Shown: positions 1 to 9,745, counted from the stretch's first letter. The stretch: DNA of 50,219 bases from an uncultured Thermomicrobiales bacterium (GCA_902806415.1 CADCWN010000386.1:1-50219); one strand, 5' to 3'. The notes: generated by a model from the sequence alone, not told the origin. Program-made: numbers and translations.

Positions 1-642
1 AAGGCGGTGACCGGCGACGCGGTCGGCCTGGCGCTCGACTGCGGCCCCGGCTGGACCGTCCCCGACGCGATCCGGCTGGCGCGGGCGCTGGAGCCGCTCA
101 ACGTGCTGTGGCTCGAAGACCTCCTCACCGGCGACTACACCCCCTACGTCAACGCCGATGTCTATCGCGACGTGACGCGCGCCACCACGACCCCGATCCA
201 CACCGGCGAGCAGATCTACCTGCGCCAGAATTTCAAGGAGTTGATCGAGACCCACGCGGTCAACATCGTCGGCCCCGACCCGGCGGATGTCGGCGGGATC
301 GCCGAGTTGAAGTGGATCGCGGAGTACGCCGACCTGCACGGGATCCTGATGGCCCCGCACGGCGTCGGCGACGGCCTGCTGGGCCTCGCGGCGCTCGTGC
401 AGGTCTCGGCCACGCTGCCGCACAACTACATCGCCTTCGAGTACCCGCTCGGCAATCCGCACGGCTTCGGCTACCCGGCGGATGCCCCGGCCTGGTGGTA
501 CGACATCGTGGCGGGACTGCCCGACCCGATCGTCCAGGACGGCTTCATCACCGTCTGGGACCGCCCCGGCATGGGCGTGGACCTGATCCCGGAGAAGGCG
601 CGGGCCTACCTGCGCGAGGAGGACCGGGACTTCTTCGCCTGA
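1..642 (+). CDS. Mandelate racemase/muconate lactonizing enzyme (enolase superfamily), 5'-truncated by window edge
   Basis: Frame 1 is open from base 1; LWLEDLL..., THTGEQIY-like, NIVGPDPADVGGI, APHGVGDGLLG segments typical of the MR/MLE C-terminal barrel. Confidence 0.85.
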   Translation, partial: KAVTGDAVGLALDCGPGWTVPDAIRLARALEPLNVLWLEDLLTGDYTPYVNADVYRDVTRATTTPIHTGEQIYLRQNFKELIETHAVNIVGPDPADVGGIAELKWIAEYADLHGILMAPHGVGDGLLGLAALVQVSATLPHNYIAFEYPLGNPHGFGYPADAPAWWYDIVAGLPDPIVQDGFITVWDRPGMGVDLIPEKARAYLREEDRDFFA

Positions 643-654
643 TTGACACAACCA

Positions 655-681
655 GCCGGGGAGAGGATGACACCATCCCCG
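655..681. terminator. Hairpin downstream of the enolase-superfamily gene (CCGGGGA-N13-TCCCCGG)
   Basis: Inverted repeat just after the stop codon; no clear U-tract. Confidence 0.4.
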
Positions 682-746
682 GCGGGTTCCTTGTATCCTG
701 GGGGCCGCTCTGTGGGGTGGTCGTTGGATGTCGCAAAGGAGGGGTG

Positions 747-2342
747 ATGAGCGCGGGGGAACGCGAAAAAGGGTTCGCCCTCGACTGGCTCGATAAGGAG
801 CGCGAGCGACTATCTATGTTCGACCTGGAGATCTGGCGCTACGCGGAGCCGGCCTGGCGGGAGTATCGGTCGGCGCGGGCCTATGTCGAACTCTTGCGCG
901 CCGAAGGGTTCACCGTCGAGGAGGGCTCGGGCGGGATGCCGACCGCCTTCTGCGCCACCTGGGGCGAGGGCGGGCCGACGCTGGCGAGCTACGCCGAGTA
1001 CGACGCGGTGCCGGGGAATTCGCAGCAGGTCGTGCCGCGCCGCGCGCCGCGCGAGGGGCTGCACCCAGCGGCGGCGGGCCACACCGATCCGCACTCGATG
1101 CTCGGCGTCGCGGCCCTCGCCGGGATCCTCGCCGCGAAGGCGACGATGGAGCAGTATGGACTGTCAGGCACATTAAAATTCTTCGGCGAACCGGCGGAGA
1201 AGGTCTGCGGCTCGAAGCCGATCCACGCGGCGAAAGGCTACTACGATGGCGTGGACGCCTTCATCGCCTACCACCCCTGGCCGCAGAACAGCGTCGCCTG
1301 GGAGACCCATTTCGGGGCCTATTGGAGCGCCGTCTACACCTTCGAGTGCCCCGAGCCGGAGACCTGGATCGATCGGACGCTGATGCCGCCGGGGAGCGGC
1401 AGCCACGCGATCGCCCGCGCCCCCGGCGCGCTCGACGCCCTCTGCCTGATGTACACGATGACCAAGTACACCAAGGAGGCGATGTTCCCGCACACCGGGA
1501 CCTGGACCCTCAACGAGTTCGTCCTGGCGGCGGGCGACGCGACCGCCGACAACCTCGCCCCGAAGTTCAGCCAGATCCAGTACGCCTGGCGCGCGCCGGA
1601 CCTGAAGATCGCCGAGCAGATCGGGCGCGTGCTGGACAACAACGCGCGCAACGCCGCCGCGACGACCGGCTGCCGCGCCTCGATCCAGTGGGTCACCAAG
1701 ACGCGCGTCGGCCTGCCGAATCTGGCGCTGGCCGACCTGACCTATCGCAACCTGGCGCGGGTCGGCCCGCCCGTCTGGGCCGAGTCGGCGCTGACCTTCG
1801 GGCGGGAGATGCAGCGCGAGCTCGGCTGGCCGCAGACCGACTTCCCCTTCCAGCCGCAGGGGCGCGCGCTGACGCCGCCGCAGGAGTTCGAGGCGGGGCT
1901 GCGCGCGATCCTGCCGCCGTGGCAGCTGCACCAGAGCGCCGACGATTATGTCGAATACTGCTGGCACGCGCCGACGGTGCGCCTCTTCACCGCGCGTCCG
2001 ACCCTGCTCTCGGCCGACCCGCGCCACGCGCCGCCCGCCTGGACCTACAACGCTCTCGGCGGCCTCGCGGCGGCGGTCGATCCCGGCATGTTCGTCGCCG
2101 CCAAGACGATCGCCGCCACCCTGCTCGATTTGCTGACGCAGCCCGAAGAACTGGCGCGCTGCCAGGACGAGTGGCGCGAGCGGACCGGCGGCGGGATCGG
2201 CGGCGACCGCTGGGTCGGCCCGCTCCTCCCCGCCGACTTCAGCCCCCCGATCGATCTCCACTGGCCGGAATACGTCAACACCCCGCGCGGCGAGGAATGG
2301 TTTCTGCCGACGCCGATCGCCGGGGCGAACCAGGCGCTGTGA
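747..2342 (+). CDS. M20-family peptidase/amidohydrolase
   Basis: GHTDPHSMLG and GEPAEKV motifs; ATG at 747 preceded by AGGAGGGG; upstream part of the 108..2342 ORF is spurious. Confidence 0.8.
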   Translation: MSAGEREKGFALDWLDKERERLSMFDLEIWRYAEPAWREYRSARAYVELLRAEGFTVEEGSGGMPTAFCATWGEGGPTLASYAEYDAVPGNSQQVVPRRAPREGLHPAAAGHTDPHSMLGVAALAGILAAKATMEQYGLSGTLKFFGEPAEKVCGSKPIHAAKGYYDGVDAFIAYHPWPQNSVAWETHFGAYWSAVYTFECPEPETWIDRTLMPPGSGSHAIARAPGALDALCLMYTMTKYTKEAMFPHTGTWTLNEFVLAAGDATADNLAPKFSQIQYAWRAPDLKIAEQIGRVLDNNARNAAATTGCRASIQWVTKTRVGLPNLALADLTYRNLARVGPPVWAESALTFGREMQRELGWPQTDFPFQPQGRALTPPQEFEAGLRAILPPWQLHQSADDYVEYCWHAPTVRLFTARPTLLSADPRHAPPAWTYNALGGLAAAVDPGMFVAAKTIAATLLDLLTQPEELARCQDEWRERTGGGIGGDRWVGPLLPADFSPPIDLHWPEYVNTPRGEEWFLPTPIAGANQAL

Positions 2343-2351
2343 GGACATGAT

Positions 2352-2421
2352 GGTGGCTGGCGGCTGAAGCCGCGCCTCGCGGGCGGCTCACGCCGCCACA
2401 AAGCCTCCCTACGGAGGCTGG
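2352..2421 (-). repeat. Modular hairpin element, copy A
   Basis: Minus strand reads CCCAGCCTCCGTAGGGAGGCTTTGTGGCGGCGTGAGCCGCCCGCGAGGCGCGGCTTCAGCCGCCAGCCACC. Confidence 0.8.
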
Positions 2422-2465
2422 GTGACATGAGAGCCAGGGGGGTACCGCCGACTCTCGTATTCCCT

Positions 2466-2561
2466 AACCCGCGAAGGCGGGTTTTGTGGCCGCAGGCCCG
2501 CGAGGCGCGGCTTCAGCCGCCAGCCGGGTTTATAGCAAGTTTTCTCCCGAAGTCAGTATTA
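2466..2561 (+). repeat. Modular hairpin element, copy B, with right-end motif AAGTTTTCTCCCGAAGTCAGTATTA
   Basis: AACCCGCGAAGGCGGGTTTTGTGGCCGCAGGCCCGCGAGGCGCGGCTTCAGCCGCCAGCC; right end shared with copy G. Confidence 0.8.
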
Positions 2562-3773
2562 GAACCCATGCCCAAAATCGCTCGACAGCACATACTCGTG
2601 CTCGCTCCAGGGCGCGAGCCAGCCGTCGTCCGCGAATCGTTCGAGGCGGAACGACGCCAGATCCACGATCGCTGAGCGCCCATCGATGATCTGCTCGGCC
2701 AGCGCCTGCCCGACCGCTGGACCTTTCTTGAACCCCGCGCCGCTGAACCCGACGCAAAGGTGCAGCCCCTCGACGCCCGGCGCGAGGCCGATGATCGGGT
2801 GGGCGTCGGGGGTCATGTCGTAGAGGCCGGCGTGGCCGCCGAGCGGTGTCGCGCCCGCCATCGCCGGCATCCGGCGCGCGAGGTTGCCGAGCGCCCGCGC
2901 GGGGAACGTCGGGTTGGGGCGCTCGTCATAGGCGTCGGGATCGACCGACTCGTGTCCCTCGCCGCCCCCGATCCCGACCAGCGTGCGGTTCGGCCCCCAG
3001 TTGCGGCAGAAATGGTTGGCGGAGGTATCGACATAGGCCATCGTCCCGCCGCGCGGCATCGCGTCCGGGCTATTGACGATCGCCACCTGCACGCGGATCG
3101 GATCCAGCGGCACGGCGACACCGGCGGTCGCCAGGATCGGTGCGGCCCAGGCCCCCGCCGCGCAGACGACGACCGACGCGTCGATCGGCCCATCGCTCGT
3201 CTCCACGCCGTCGATCCGCCCGCCGACCGCCCGCAGCCCGGTGACCGCCACCCCCTCGCGCAGTCGCGCCCCGCGATCGAGCGCCGCGTCCATCATCCCG
3301 CGCGTCGCGGCGACCGCATCGACGTACCCCGACTCGGCCTCGTACGCCCCGACCGCGACATCATCGAAGCGCGCGAACGGCTGCAACCGGCGCAACTCCT
3401 CGGCGGGCAAGACCTCCGAGCGGATACCGACGCTGTTCTGCAAGGCGACGTTCGCCCGCATCCGCGCGATATTCGGGTCGTCCGGCCCGCTCGTCGCCAC
3501 CGTCACGATCAGGCCGCACCGGTCGTAGCCGCAGTCGCCGCCGACGATCTCGCCCCAATCCTTGAACATCTGGAGGCTGCGATGCGCCAACGTCGCCTCG
3601 GGGCGATTGCTGTAATGCTGACGCAGGAGCGCGCCGCTCTTGCCACTCGCCCCGGACGCCACGGTGCGCTTCTCCAGGACCAGCACATCGCGCACGCCAC
3701 GCCCGGCCAGCGCAAACGCGAGGCTCGCGCCCATGATTCCGCCGCCGATAATCACAACCTCCGCGCGCTCCAC
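2559..3773 (-). CDS. FAD-dependent oxidoreductase (DAO / sarcosine oxidase beta-like)
   Basis: N-terminal VVIIGGGIMGASLAFALA dinucleotide-binding motif; C-terminal TPDAHPIIGLAPGVEGLHLCVGFSGAGFKKGPAVGQ; GTG start at 3773 with GGAGGCAGG upstream. Confidence 0.85.
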   Translation of the reverse strand: MERAEVVIIGGGIMGASLAFALAGRGVRDVLVLEKRTVASGASGKSGALLRQHYSNRPEATLAHRSLQMFKDWGEIVGGDCGYDRCGLIVTVATSGPDDPNIARMRANVALQNSVGIRSEVLPAEELRRLQPFARFDDVAVGAYEAESGYVDAVAATRGMMDAALDRGARLREGVAVTGLRAVGGRIDGVETSDGPIDASVVVCAAGAWAAPILATAGVAVPLDPIRVQVAIVNSPDAMPRGGTMAYVDTSANHFCRNWGPNRTLVGIGGGEGHESVDPDAYDERPNPTFPARALGNLARRMPAMAGATPLGGHAGLYDMTPDAHPIIGLAPGVEGLHLCVGFSGAGFKKGPAVGQALAEQIIDGRSAIVDLASFRLERFADDGWLAPWSEHEYVLSSDFGHGF

Positions 3774-3956
3774 CCTGCCTCCAATGACGAGTGACGAGTG
3801 ACCGTGGTCCCCTGCCGTGTCGGGGGAGAGTGACGAATATAAGGATGGTAGGCGACACGAGGCGTGAGGGCAAACGCGGCCTCTCGTCAACCGGCGATTT
3901 GGTATAGTTCCGAGACAAGTGGCGCGGCGCGGCAGTTCGCGGCGGGGGAGTACAGG

Positions 3957-4175
3957 GTGAGCGGGATTAAACCGAGCGATCTGACGGGGGGCGGGGCGTT
4001 CCGCTGGGTGATTCGCGCGGTGGTGATCGGCTCGCTGCTGCTCGTCTTCCTGCTGCGCTACGGCTTCGACATCAACATCTTCCTCGCCATCCTCGTCAGC
4101 TCGACCGTGCTGCTCCTCGGTCTGCTGATCATCTGGTTCCTGCTGATTAGCGGGCGGATGAAGGTGCGGCACTGA
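3957..4175 (+). CDS. Small membrane protein (~72 aa, two predicted TM segments)
   Basis: Hydrophobic stretches VIRAVVIGSLLLVFLL and IFLAILVSSTVLLLGLLIIWFLL; GTG start. Confidence 0.55.
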   Translation: MSGIKPSDLTGGGAFRWVIRAVVIGSLLLVFLLRYGFDINIFLAILVSSTVLLLGLLIIWFLLISGRMKVRH

Positions 4176-4222
4176 GCGCGTTCGGCCGGCGGACGGTTGG
4201 CGCACCAAGCCAGAGCGATAAC

Positions 4223-4259
4223 AAAGAGGGGGGCGGCAACACTTGCCGCCCCCCTCTTT
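4223..4259. terminator. Bidirectional intrinsic terminator
   Basis: Perfect 17-bp stem AAAGAGGGGGGCGGCAA-cac-TTGCCGCCCCCCTCTTT between convergent genes. Confidence 0.85.
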
Positions 4260-4273
4260 CTTGCCCGATGGTG

Positions 4274-5788
4274 TTACGCCGGAGCCCCCGCCCCTTCTTC
4301 CTTGTCGGCCAGGGGAGCCTTGTAGGCCCAGTCGAAGTAGACGGTCTTGACCTGGGTGAAGAAATCGACCGCCGTCTTGCCCTGCTCGCGCGAGAACGAG
4401 CTGGACGCCTTCATCCCGCCGAACGGCGCGTGCGGCTCGGCCCCCGCCGTCTCGGAGTTGACGTGGATGATCCCCGCATCGATGTCGCGGATGAAGCCGA
4501 ACGCGGTGGCGATGTCGCGCGTGAAGATCGAGGCGGAGAGGCCGTACTTGACGCTGTTCGCCAGCGCCAGCCCTTCCGCCGGGTCGTCGATCGGCAGGAC
4601 CGCCAGCACCGGCCCGAAAATCTCCTCCTGCGCCAGCCGCCCCGTCGGCGCGATCCCGGTGAAGATCGTCGGCTTGACGAAGTAACCGTCGCCCAACTCC
4701 TCGGGCGCGCCGCCGGTCACCATCTCGCCGCCCTCGGCCCGCCCGATCCCGATGTAGTCCATCACGCTGTCGCGCTGGCCGGCCGAGACCAGCGGGCCGA
4801 GATCGGTCGTCGCGGCCAGCGGGTCGCCGACGCGCAGGCTCCCGGCGCGGGCGATCAGCTTGTCCACGAACTCGTCGTAGACGCCGCGCTGTACGAAGGC
4901 GCGGCTGGTGGCGGTGCATTTCTGGCCGCTGGACATCATCGCGCCGTTGATCGTCTGGGTCAACGCCAGATCGAGGTCGGCGTCGTTGAGGACGATCACC
5001 GGGTTCTTGCCGCCCATCTCCAGCTGCACCTTCACGCCGCGCTCGGAGTCGAGCGCCCGGCGATAGAGCGCCTTGCCGACCTCGTTCGAGCCGGTGAAGG
5101 TGATCGCGTTGACCGCCTCGTGGCCGACGATCGCGTCGCCGATCGCCCGCCCGGAGCCGGTGACCAGGTTCAGCACCCCCGGCGGCAGCCCCGCCTCGGC
5201 CAGGCACTCGACCAGCAGGGTCGCGGTCAGCGGCGTCAACTCGGCGGGCTTGAAGACGACCGTGTTGCCGTAGGCGAGGGCCGGGGCGATCTTCCAGGCC
5301 GGGATGGCGATCGGGAAGTTCCACGGCGTGATCGCCGCGACGACGCCGAGCGGCACGCGCTCAGTGTAGAGGAAGGTCGTCGGGTTGGACGAGGGGAGGC
5401 GGTCGCCGACCGGCTGCGCCGTCTCGCCGGCGAAGAAGCGGAGGATCGCGGAGGCGCGCAGCGTCTCGCCCTTGCCCTCCTTGAGCGTCTTCCCTTCCTC
5501 GCGGGTCAGCGCCTCGCCGATCTCGTCGGCCCGACGCTCGACGATCTGCGACGCCTTGTAGAGGATATTGCCGCGTGCGATCGGCGACATCTTGCGCCAG
5601 CCGTCGAGCGCGCCGTGCGCCGCATCCATCGCGCGGTCCACGTCGGCGATCGCCGAGGACTGGAAGTGACCCAGGATCTCGCCCGGCCTGGCTGGGTTAC
5701 GATTCTCCCCGGTCGCGCCGCTCGACGAGTCGGCCCATTCGCCGCCGATATAGTTCTGGTAGGTCTTCGCGGTTGCCGTTGCGATCAT
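4274..5788 (-). CDS. Aldehyde dehydrogenase (NAD(P)-dependent)
   Basis: TPWNFPIAIPAWKIAPALAYGNTVVFKPAE, FTGSNEVGK, LEMGGKNPVIV, GQKCTATSR, EEIFGPVLAV; ATG with GGGAGGAACG upstream. Confidence 0.93.
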   Translation of the reverse strand: MIATATAKTYQNYIGGEWADSSSGATGENRNPARPGEILGHFQSSAIADVDRAMDAAHGALDGWRKMSPIARGNILYKASQIVERRADEIGEALTREEGKTLKEGKGETLRASAILRFFAGETAQPVGDRLPSSNPTTFLYTERVPLGVVAAITPWNFPIAIPAWKIAPALAYGNTVVFKPAELTPLTATLLVECLAEAGLPPGVLNLVTGSGRAIGDAIVGHEAVNAITFTGSNEVGKALYRRALDSERGVKVQLEMGGKNPVIVLNDADLDLALTQTINGAMMSSGQKCTATSRAFVQRGVYDEFVDKLIARAGSLRVGDPLAATTDLGPLVSAGQRDSVMDYIGIGRAEGGEMVTGGAPEELGDGYFVKPTIFTGIAPTGRLAQEEIFGPVLAVLPIDDPAEGLALANSVKYGLSASIFTRDIATAFGFIRDIDAGIIHVNSETAGAEPHAPFGGMKASSSFSREQGKTAVDFFTQVKTVYFDWAYKAPLADKEEGAGAPA

Positions 5789-5948
5789 CGTTCCTCCCTT
5801 TTCATACACCTTCTCCACTTCATACGCCCTTGCCACACGGTCACGGTTCACGAGGCGCTGGCGGGCCTGTCGCGGCCATTGTACTCTGTGTGGCGGGGCA
5901 AGGCTGGTATCCTGCCCCCTGACAACGGACGGATGGGAGCGGAGCGGG

Positions 5949-6800
5949 ATGCGGCGGATCGTCTATGGGGATAACTTGCCGGTCCTGGCGGCGTTGCCGA
6001 GCGGGTCGGTGTCGCTGATCTACATCGACCCGCCGTTCAACACCGGGCGTACGCAGGCGCGGGTGCGGGTCCGCACGGAGCGGGCGGCGGATGGCGACCG
6101 CGCGGGCTTCCGGGGTGAGCGTTACCGCACGACGCGGCTGGCGAGCGGGACCTATGCAGACTCGTTCGACGATTACCTCGGCTTCCTGGAGCCGCGCCTG
6201 CGCGAGGCGTATCGGATCCTGGCCCCGCACGGGTCGTTCTACTTCCACATCGACTACCGCGAGGTCCACTACTGTAAGGTGCTGCTCGACGGAATCTTCG
6301 GGCGCGACTCGTTCCTCAACGAGATCATCTGGGCCTACGACTACGGCGCGCGGACGACGAAGCGCTGGCCCGCCAAGCACGACAATATCCTCGTCTACGT
6401 CAAAGACCCGACGAACTATGTCTTCAACGCCGAGGAGGTCGATCGCGAGCCGTACATGGCCCCCGGCCTGGTCGGGCCGGAGAAGGCGGCGCGCGGAAAA
6501 CTCCCCTCGTCAGTCTGGTGGCACACGATCGTCAGCCCAAACGGGCGGGAGAAGACCGGCTACCCGACACAGAAGCCGCTCGGCGTCCTGCGGCGGATCA
6601 TCACCGCCTCCTCACGGCCCGGCGATCTGGTGCTGGACTTCTTCGCCGGCAGCGGGACGACCGGCGCGGCAGCCCTGGCGCTCGGGCGCGACTTCCTGCT
6701 GGTGGATGACAACGAGGCGGCGCTGACGACGATGGCCCGACGCTTCGGCGCGCAGCCCGAGGTCGAGTTCGTCGGCTTCGACCCCGCGCCACATCGTTGA
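5949..6800 (+). CDS. Site-specific DNA methyltransferase (beta-class N6/N4 type), no adjacent restriction gene
   Basis: IYIDPPFNTG (motif IV) precedes YPTQKP and LDFFAGSGTTGAAAL (motif I). Confidence 0.9.
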   Translation: MRRIVYGDNLPVLAALPSGSVSLIYIDPPFNTGRTQARVRVRTERAADGDRAGFRGERYRTTRLASGTYADSFDDYLGFLEPRLREAYRILAPHGSFYFHIDYREVHYCKVLLDGIFGRDSFLNEIIWAYDYGARTTKRWPAKHDNILVYVKDPTNYVFNAEEVDREPYMAPGLVGPEKAARGKLPSSVWWHTIVSPNGREKTGYPTQKPLGVLRRIITASSRPGDLVLDFFAGSGTTGAAALALGRDFLLVDDNEAALTTMARRFGAQPEVEFVGFDPAPHR

Positions 6801-6859
6801 GCCGATGCGCGCGGGTCGGTCTCCGTAAGCGTGGCGGGTGTACATTCGGAGGGCAAGCG

Positions 6860-8281
6860 ATGGAGCGACCACGGTTCCACTTCACGCCCGAGGCGGGCTG
6901 GCTGAACGACCCGAATGGGTTCGCCTACTTCGACGGCGAATACCACCTCTTCTACCAGTACGAGCCCGATAGCCTCCTGGGGACCGGCGCGGGGAAGCAC
7001 TGGGGCCACGCGGTCAGCGCCGATCTCGTGGGGTGGACCGATCTGCCGGTCGCGCTCGCGCCGGATGAACTGGGGGCGATCTGGTCCGGCTGCGCGGTCG
7101 TCGATTGGCGGGATACGAGCGGCTTCTTCGGCGGCTCGCCCGGCCTGGTCGCGCTGTTCACGCACTGGCGCGAGGGCGTGCAGGCGCAGAGCCTCGCCCA
7201 CAGCGCCGATCGCGGGCGGACCTGGACGAAGTACGCGGGCAATCCCGTCATCGTCGCGCCGGAGTTGCGCGTCTTCCGCGACCCGAAGGTCTGCTGGCAC
7301 GCCGCGACCGGGCGCTGGATCATGGTCGTCACGATCGGGCAGCGCGCGCGCTTCTACACCTCGCCGAACCTCCGCGACTGGCAGGAGGTGGGCGAGTTCG
7401 GCCAGGGCTACGGCTCGCAGTCCGGCGTCTGGGAGTGCCCCGACCTCTTCCCGTTGCCCGTTGACGGCGCGTCGGGCCGCGAACGCTGGGTACTCTTGAT
7501 CAGTGTCAACGGACCCGGCGGCTCGACGATGGAATACTTCGTCGGCGACTTCGACGGCTGGACGTTCACCAGCGACAACCCCGCCGCGACGGTCCTGCCG
7601 TTCGACTTCGGTCGTGACTGCTACGCCGCGATCACCTGGGCGGATCTGCCGCCGGACGATGGCCGGCGGCTGGCGATCGGCTGGATGAGCAACTGGCGCT
7701 ACGCCCACGATCTGCCCACCGCCCCCTGGCGCGGCGCGCTGACCCTGCCGCGCGAGTTGGTGTTGCAAGAGCGCCCGGAGGGAACCCGGCTGATTCAGCG
7801 ACCGGTCGCCGAGTTGCGAGAATTGCGCGGCCAAACACGGCAGTGGCCCGTGCAGACGATCGCGCCGGAGACGGCGCTCAATCCGGCGCTGACCGGCGAG
7901 GGCGTCGAAATCGTCGTCACGTTCGGCAACGTCGCGGCGCGCGAATTCGGGCTCAAGGTACGAGCGGGCGGCGGGCGCGGGGCCACGGTCGGCTACGACA
8001 CCGCGCGGCAATCGGTGTTCATCGAGCGCGGGGAGGAGGACAACGCGGGGCTGGCCCGGTTCGGCGGTCGGAGCGAAGCCCCGTTGGCGCTCGATGGCGG
8101 CCAGCTCACGCTGCACCTCTTCATCGATCGGTGCTCGATCGAACTCTTCGCGGACGGGGGCGCGGTCGTGCTGACCGACCTGTTCTTTCCCGCCGACCAC
8201 GGGGCGATCGCGCCCTACTGCGCCGCTGGCACCGTGGAACTCCTTGCCCTCACGACGTACGATCTCGCGCCGCCAGGCTGA
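6860..8281 (+). CDS. Glycoside hydrolase family 32 (invertase/levanase-like)
   Basis: WLNDPNG, FRDPKV and WECPDLF catalytic motifs all present; no signal peptide visible. Confidence 0.93.
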   Translation: MERPRFHFTPEAGWLNDPNGFAYFDGEYHLFYQYEPDSLLGTGAGKHWGHAVSADLVGWTDLPVALAPDELGAIWSGCAVVDWRDTSGFFGGSPGLVALFTHWREGVQAQSLAHSADRGRTWTKYAGNPVIVAPELRVFRDPKVCWHAATGRWIMVVTIGQRARFYTSPNLRDWQEVGEFGQGYGSQSGVWECPDLFPLPVDGASGRERWVLLISVNGPGGSTMEYFVGDFDGWTFTSDNPAATVLPFDFGRDCYAAITWADLPPDDGRRLAIGWMSNWRYAHDLPTAPWRGALTLPRELVLQERPEGTRLIQRPVAELRELRGQTRQWPVQTIAPETALNPALTGEGVEIVVTFGNVAAREFGLKVRAGGGRGATVGYDTARQSVFIERGEEDNAGLARFGGRSEAPLALDGGQLTLHLFIDRCSIELFADGGAVVLTDLFFPADHGAIAPYCAAGTVELLALTTYDLAPPG

Positions 8282-8311
8282 GGTTCGTCGGGGCCACGCG
8301 CGGCGCTCCCC

Positions 8312-8812
8312 CTACTCCGCCCGCCGCCCGAGTGGGGAAAGCGAGAGATCGAGATCGCCGGGCGAGGCGCCGTAGAGGGTGAGGAGGACGGCGGCCTCGC
8401 TGTGGTGCTGCGTGCCGTGATTGACGAGATGGACGAGGAGATGCCAGAAGGTTTGGGCGCGCGGCTCGCCGGTGAAGCGGGTGTAGCGGAAGTCGCGATC
8501 CAGGGCGACCCCGTCGAGCGTGTCGAGGAAGGCGCAGACGGCACGCTCGCTCTCTCGCCACCCGGCGACGATCGACCCGACCGTGGGGAAGTCTGCTTCC
8601 TCGAAGCGCGCGAGGGTCGGCTGCCCTTGCCAACGCGCCAGCCAGTTGCGCTCGGCCCAGAGCAGGTGGACGAGGGTAGCGCGCAACGTCCCGCACGGCA
8701 CCGGCGCGGGTGCGACGAACTGCTCGGGCGTGATCCGCGCCAGGGCGGCGAGGATGCGGTCATTGGCCCAGTAGTGGTAGTGGTAGAGGGTGCGGATATC
8801 GTTCGCGTGCAT
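8312..8812 (-). CDS. DinB-family protein
   Basis: YHYWANDRIL..., HLLWAERNWLARW, LVHLVNHGTQHHSEA His motifs. Confidence 0.85.
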   Translation of the reverse strand: MHANDIRTLYHYHYWANDRILAALARITPEQFVAPAPVPCGTLRATLVHLLWAERNWLARWQGQPTLARFEEADFPTVGSIVAGWRESERAVCAFLDTLDGVALDRDFRYTRFTGEPRAQTFWHLLVHLVNHGTQHHSEAAVLLTLYGASPGDLDLSLSPLGRRAE

Positions 8813-8884
8813 GGGTCACCTCTCGCTCGGATGGCGCACTGTCATAAGTGCAGAGAACACGCCCTCGCCCCCGCCTATGGGGCG

Positions 8885-9448
8885 TCAGCGAGCAGCCTCA
8901 CCCGGCAGGGCGCGCAACGCCGCCGCGAAGGCGGCGAAACTCTCCGCCGAGAAGAGGACGAAGCGAATCTCGGTGAAATCCTGCTCCTGCAGAGCGAAAT
9001 CGCGGGCCACACCGAGGGCGATGGTGGCAGCTCGATCGAGTGGGTAGCCGTAGATGCCGGCACTGATCGCCGGGAATGCGATCGTGCGCGCGCCGTGCGC
9101 CGCGGCGAGGGCGAGGCTGTTGCGGTAGGCGCTGGCGAGGAGATCAGGTTCGCCAGCGCCGCCGCCCTGCCAGACCGGCCCGACCGTGTGGACGACGTGG
9201 CGCGCCCCGAGGCGACCGGCCCCGGTGATCACCGCCTCGCCGGTCGGGCAACCGCCCTGCCGCGCGACGATCTGCCGGCACTCCGCGAGGATTTGCGGCC
9301 CGCCCGCGTGATGGATGGCGCCGTCCACGCCGCCCCCGCCGAGGAGGCCGCTGTTGGCGGCGTTGACGATCACATCGACCGCCTCGCGCGTGATGTCGCC
9401 TTGCTTCAAGATCAGATCGGTCGCGCCGAAGCGCCGCGTTGCCGTCAT
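8885..9448 (-). CDS. Macro-domain protein (ADP-ribose / O-acetyl-ADP-ribose processing)
   Basis: [71 protein letters not shown]. Confidence 0.93.
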   Translation of the reverse strand: MTATRRFGATDLILKQGDITREAVDVIVNAANSGLLGGGGVDGAIHHAGGPQILAECRQIVARQGGCPTGEAVITGAGRLGARHVVHTVGPVWQGGGAGEPDLLASAYRNSLALAAAHGARTIAFPAISAGIYGYPLDRAATIALGVARDFALQEQDFTEIRFVLFSAESFAAFAAALRALPGEAAR

Positions 9449-9608
9449 CGCCCCACCTCCATGCGGATACCCTCGCCGCGCCATTGTGCCACACCTGACA
9501 CGAGTGGCAAGTGGCAAGCGGCGCAGTTCGCGGGGGTGAGAGCGCGGGAAAACACGGCGGCAGTAGGCGGCATAACGTGTCGAGAGGTAATGGCCGTAGC
9601 GAACTCAC

Positions 9609-9745
9609 CTAATCCGCGCAGGCCAGTCGTGGTCCCTTGCCGGGCCAGTGGATTCGTGGCGGCCGCAACCGCCCCCGGGCGCGGTTTATCCTGTGCATCG
9701 TCACAGGGCTTATCCCGAGCGGCGTCTCGGGGTTCAACCGCCCGC
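9609..9745 (+). repeat. Modular hairpin element, copy I
   Basis: CTAATCCGCGCAGGCC...GGATTCGTGGCGGCCGCAACCGCCCCCGGGCGCGG...TCACAGGG...GTTCAACCGCCCGC aligns to the reverse complement of copy D. Confidence 0.65.

Noticed and set aside
108-746. N-terminal extension of the 744-aa ORF (108..2342)
   Set aside because: Arg/Pro-rich out-of-frame translation of the enolase-superfamily gene; real M20 start is 747 with an SD.
3774-5324. Long 921-aa minus ORF joining to the FAD oxidoreductase
   Set aside because: Upstream half is a shadow frame of the aldehyde dehydrogenase gene; GTG start at 3773 has a good SD.
4268-5974. 568-aa plus-strand ORF antisense to aldehyde dehydrogenase
   Set aside because: Composition (R/D/H/G-rich) is typical of a GC-rich shadow frame; no domain recognised.
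6560-8200. 546-aa minus ORF antisense to GH32
   Set aside because: Shadow frame of a well-supported GH32 gene.
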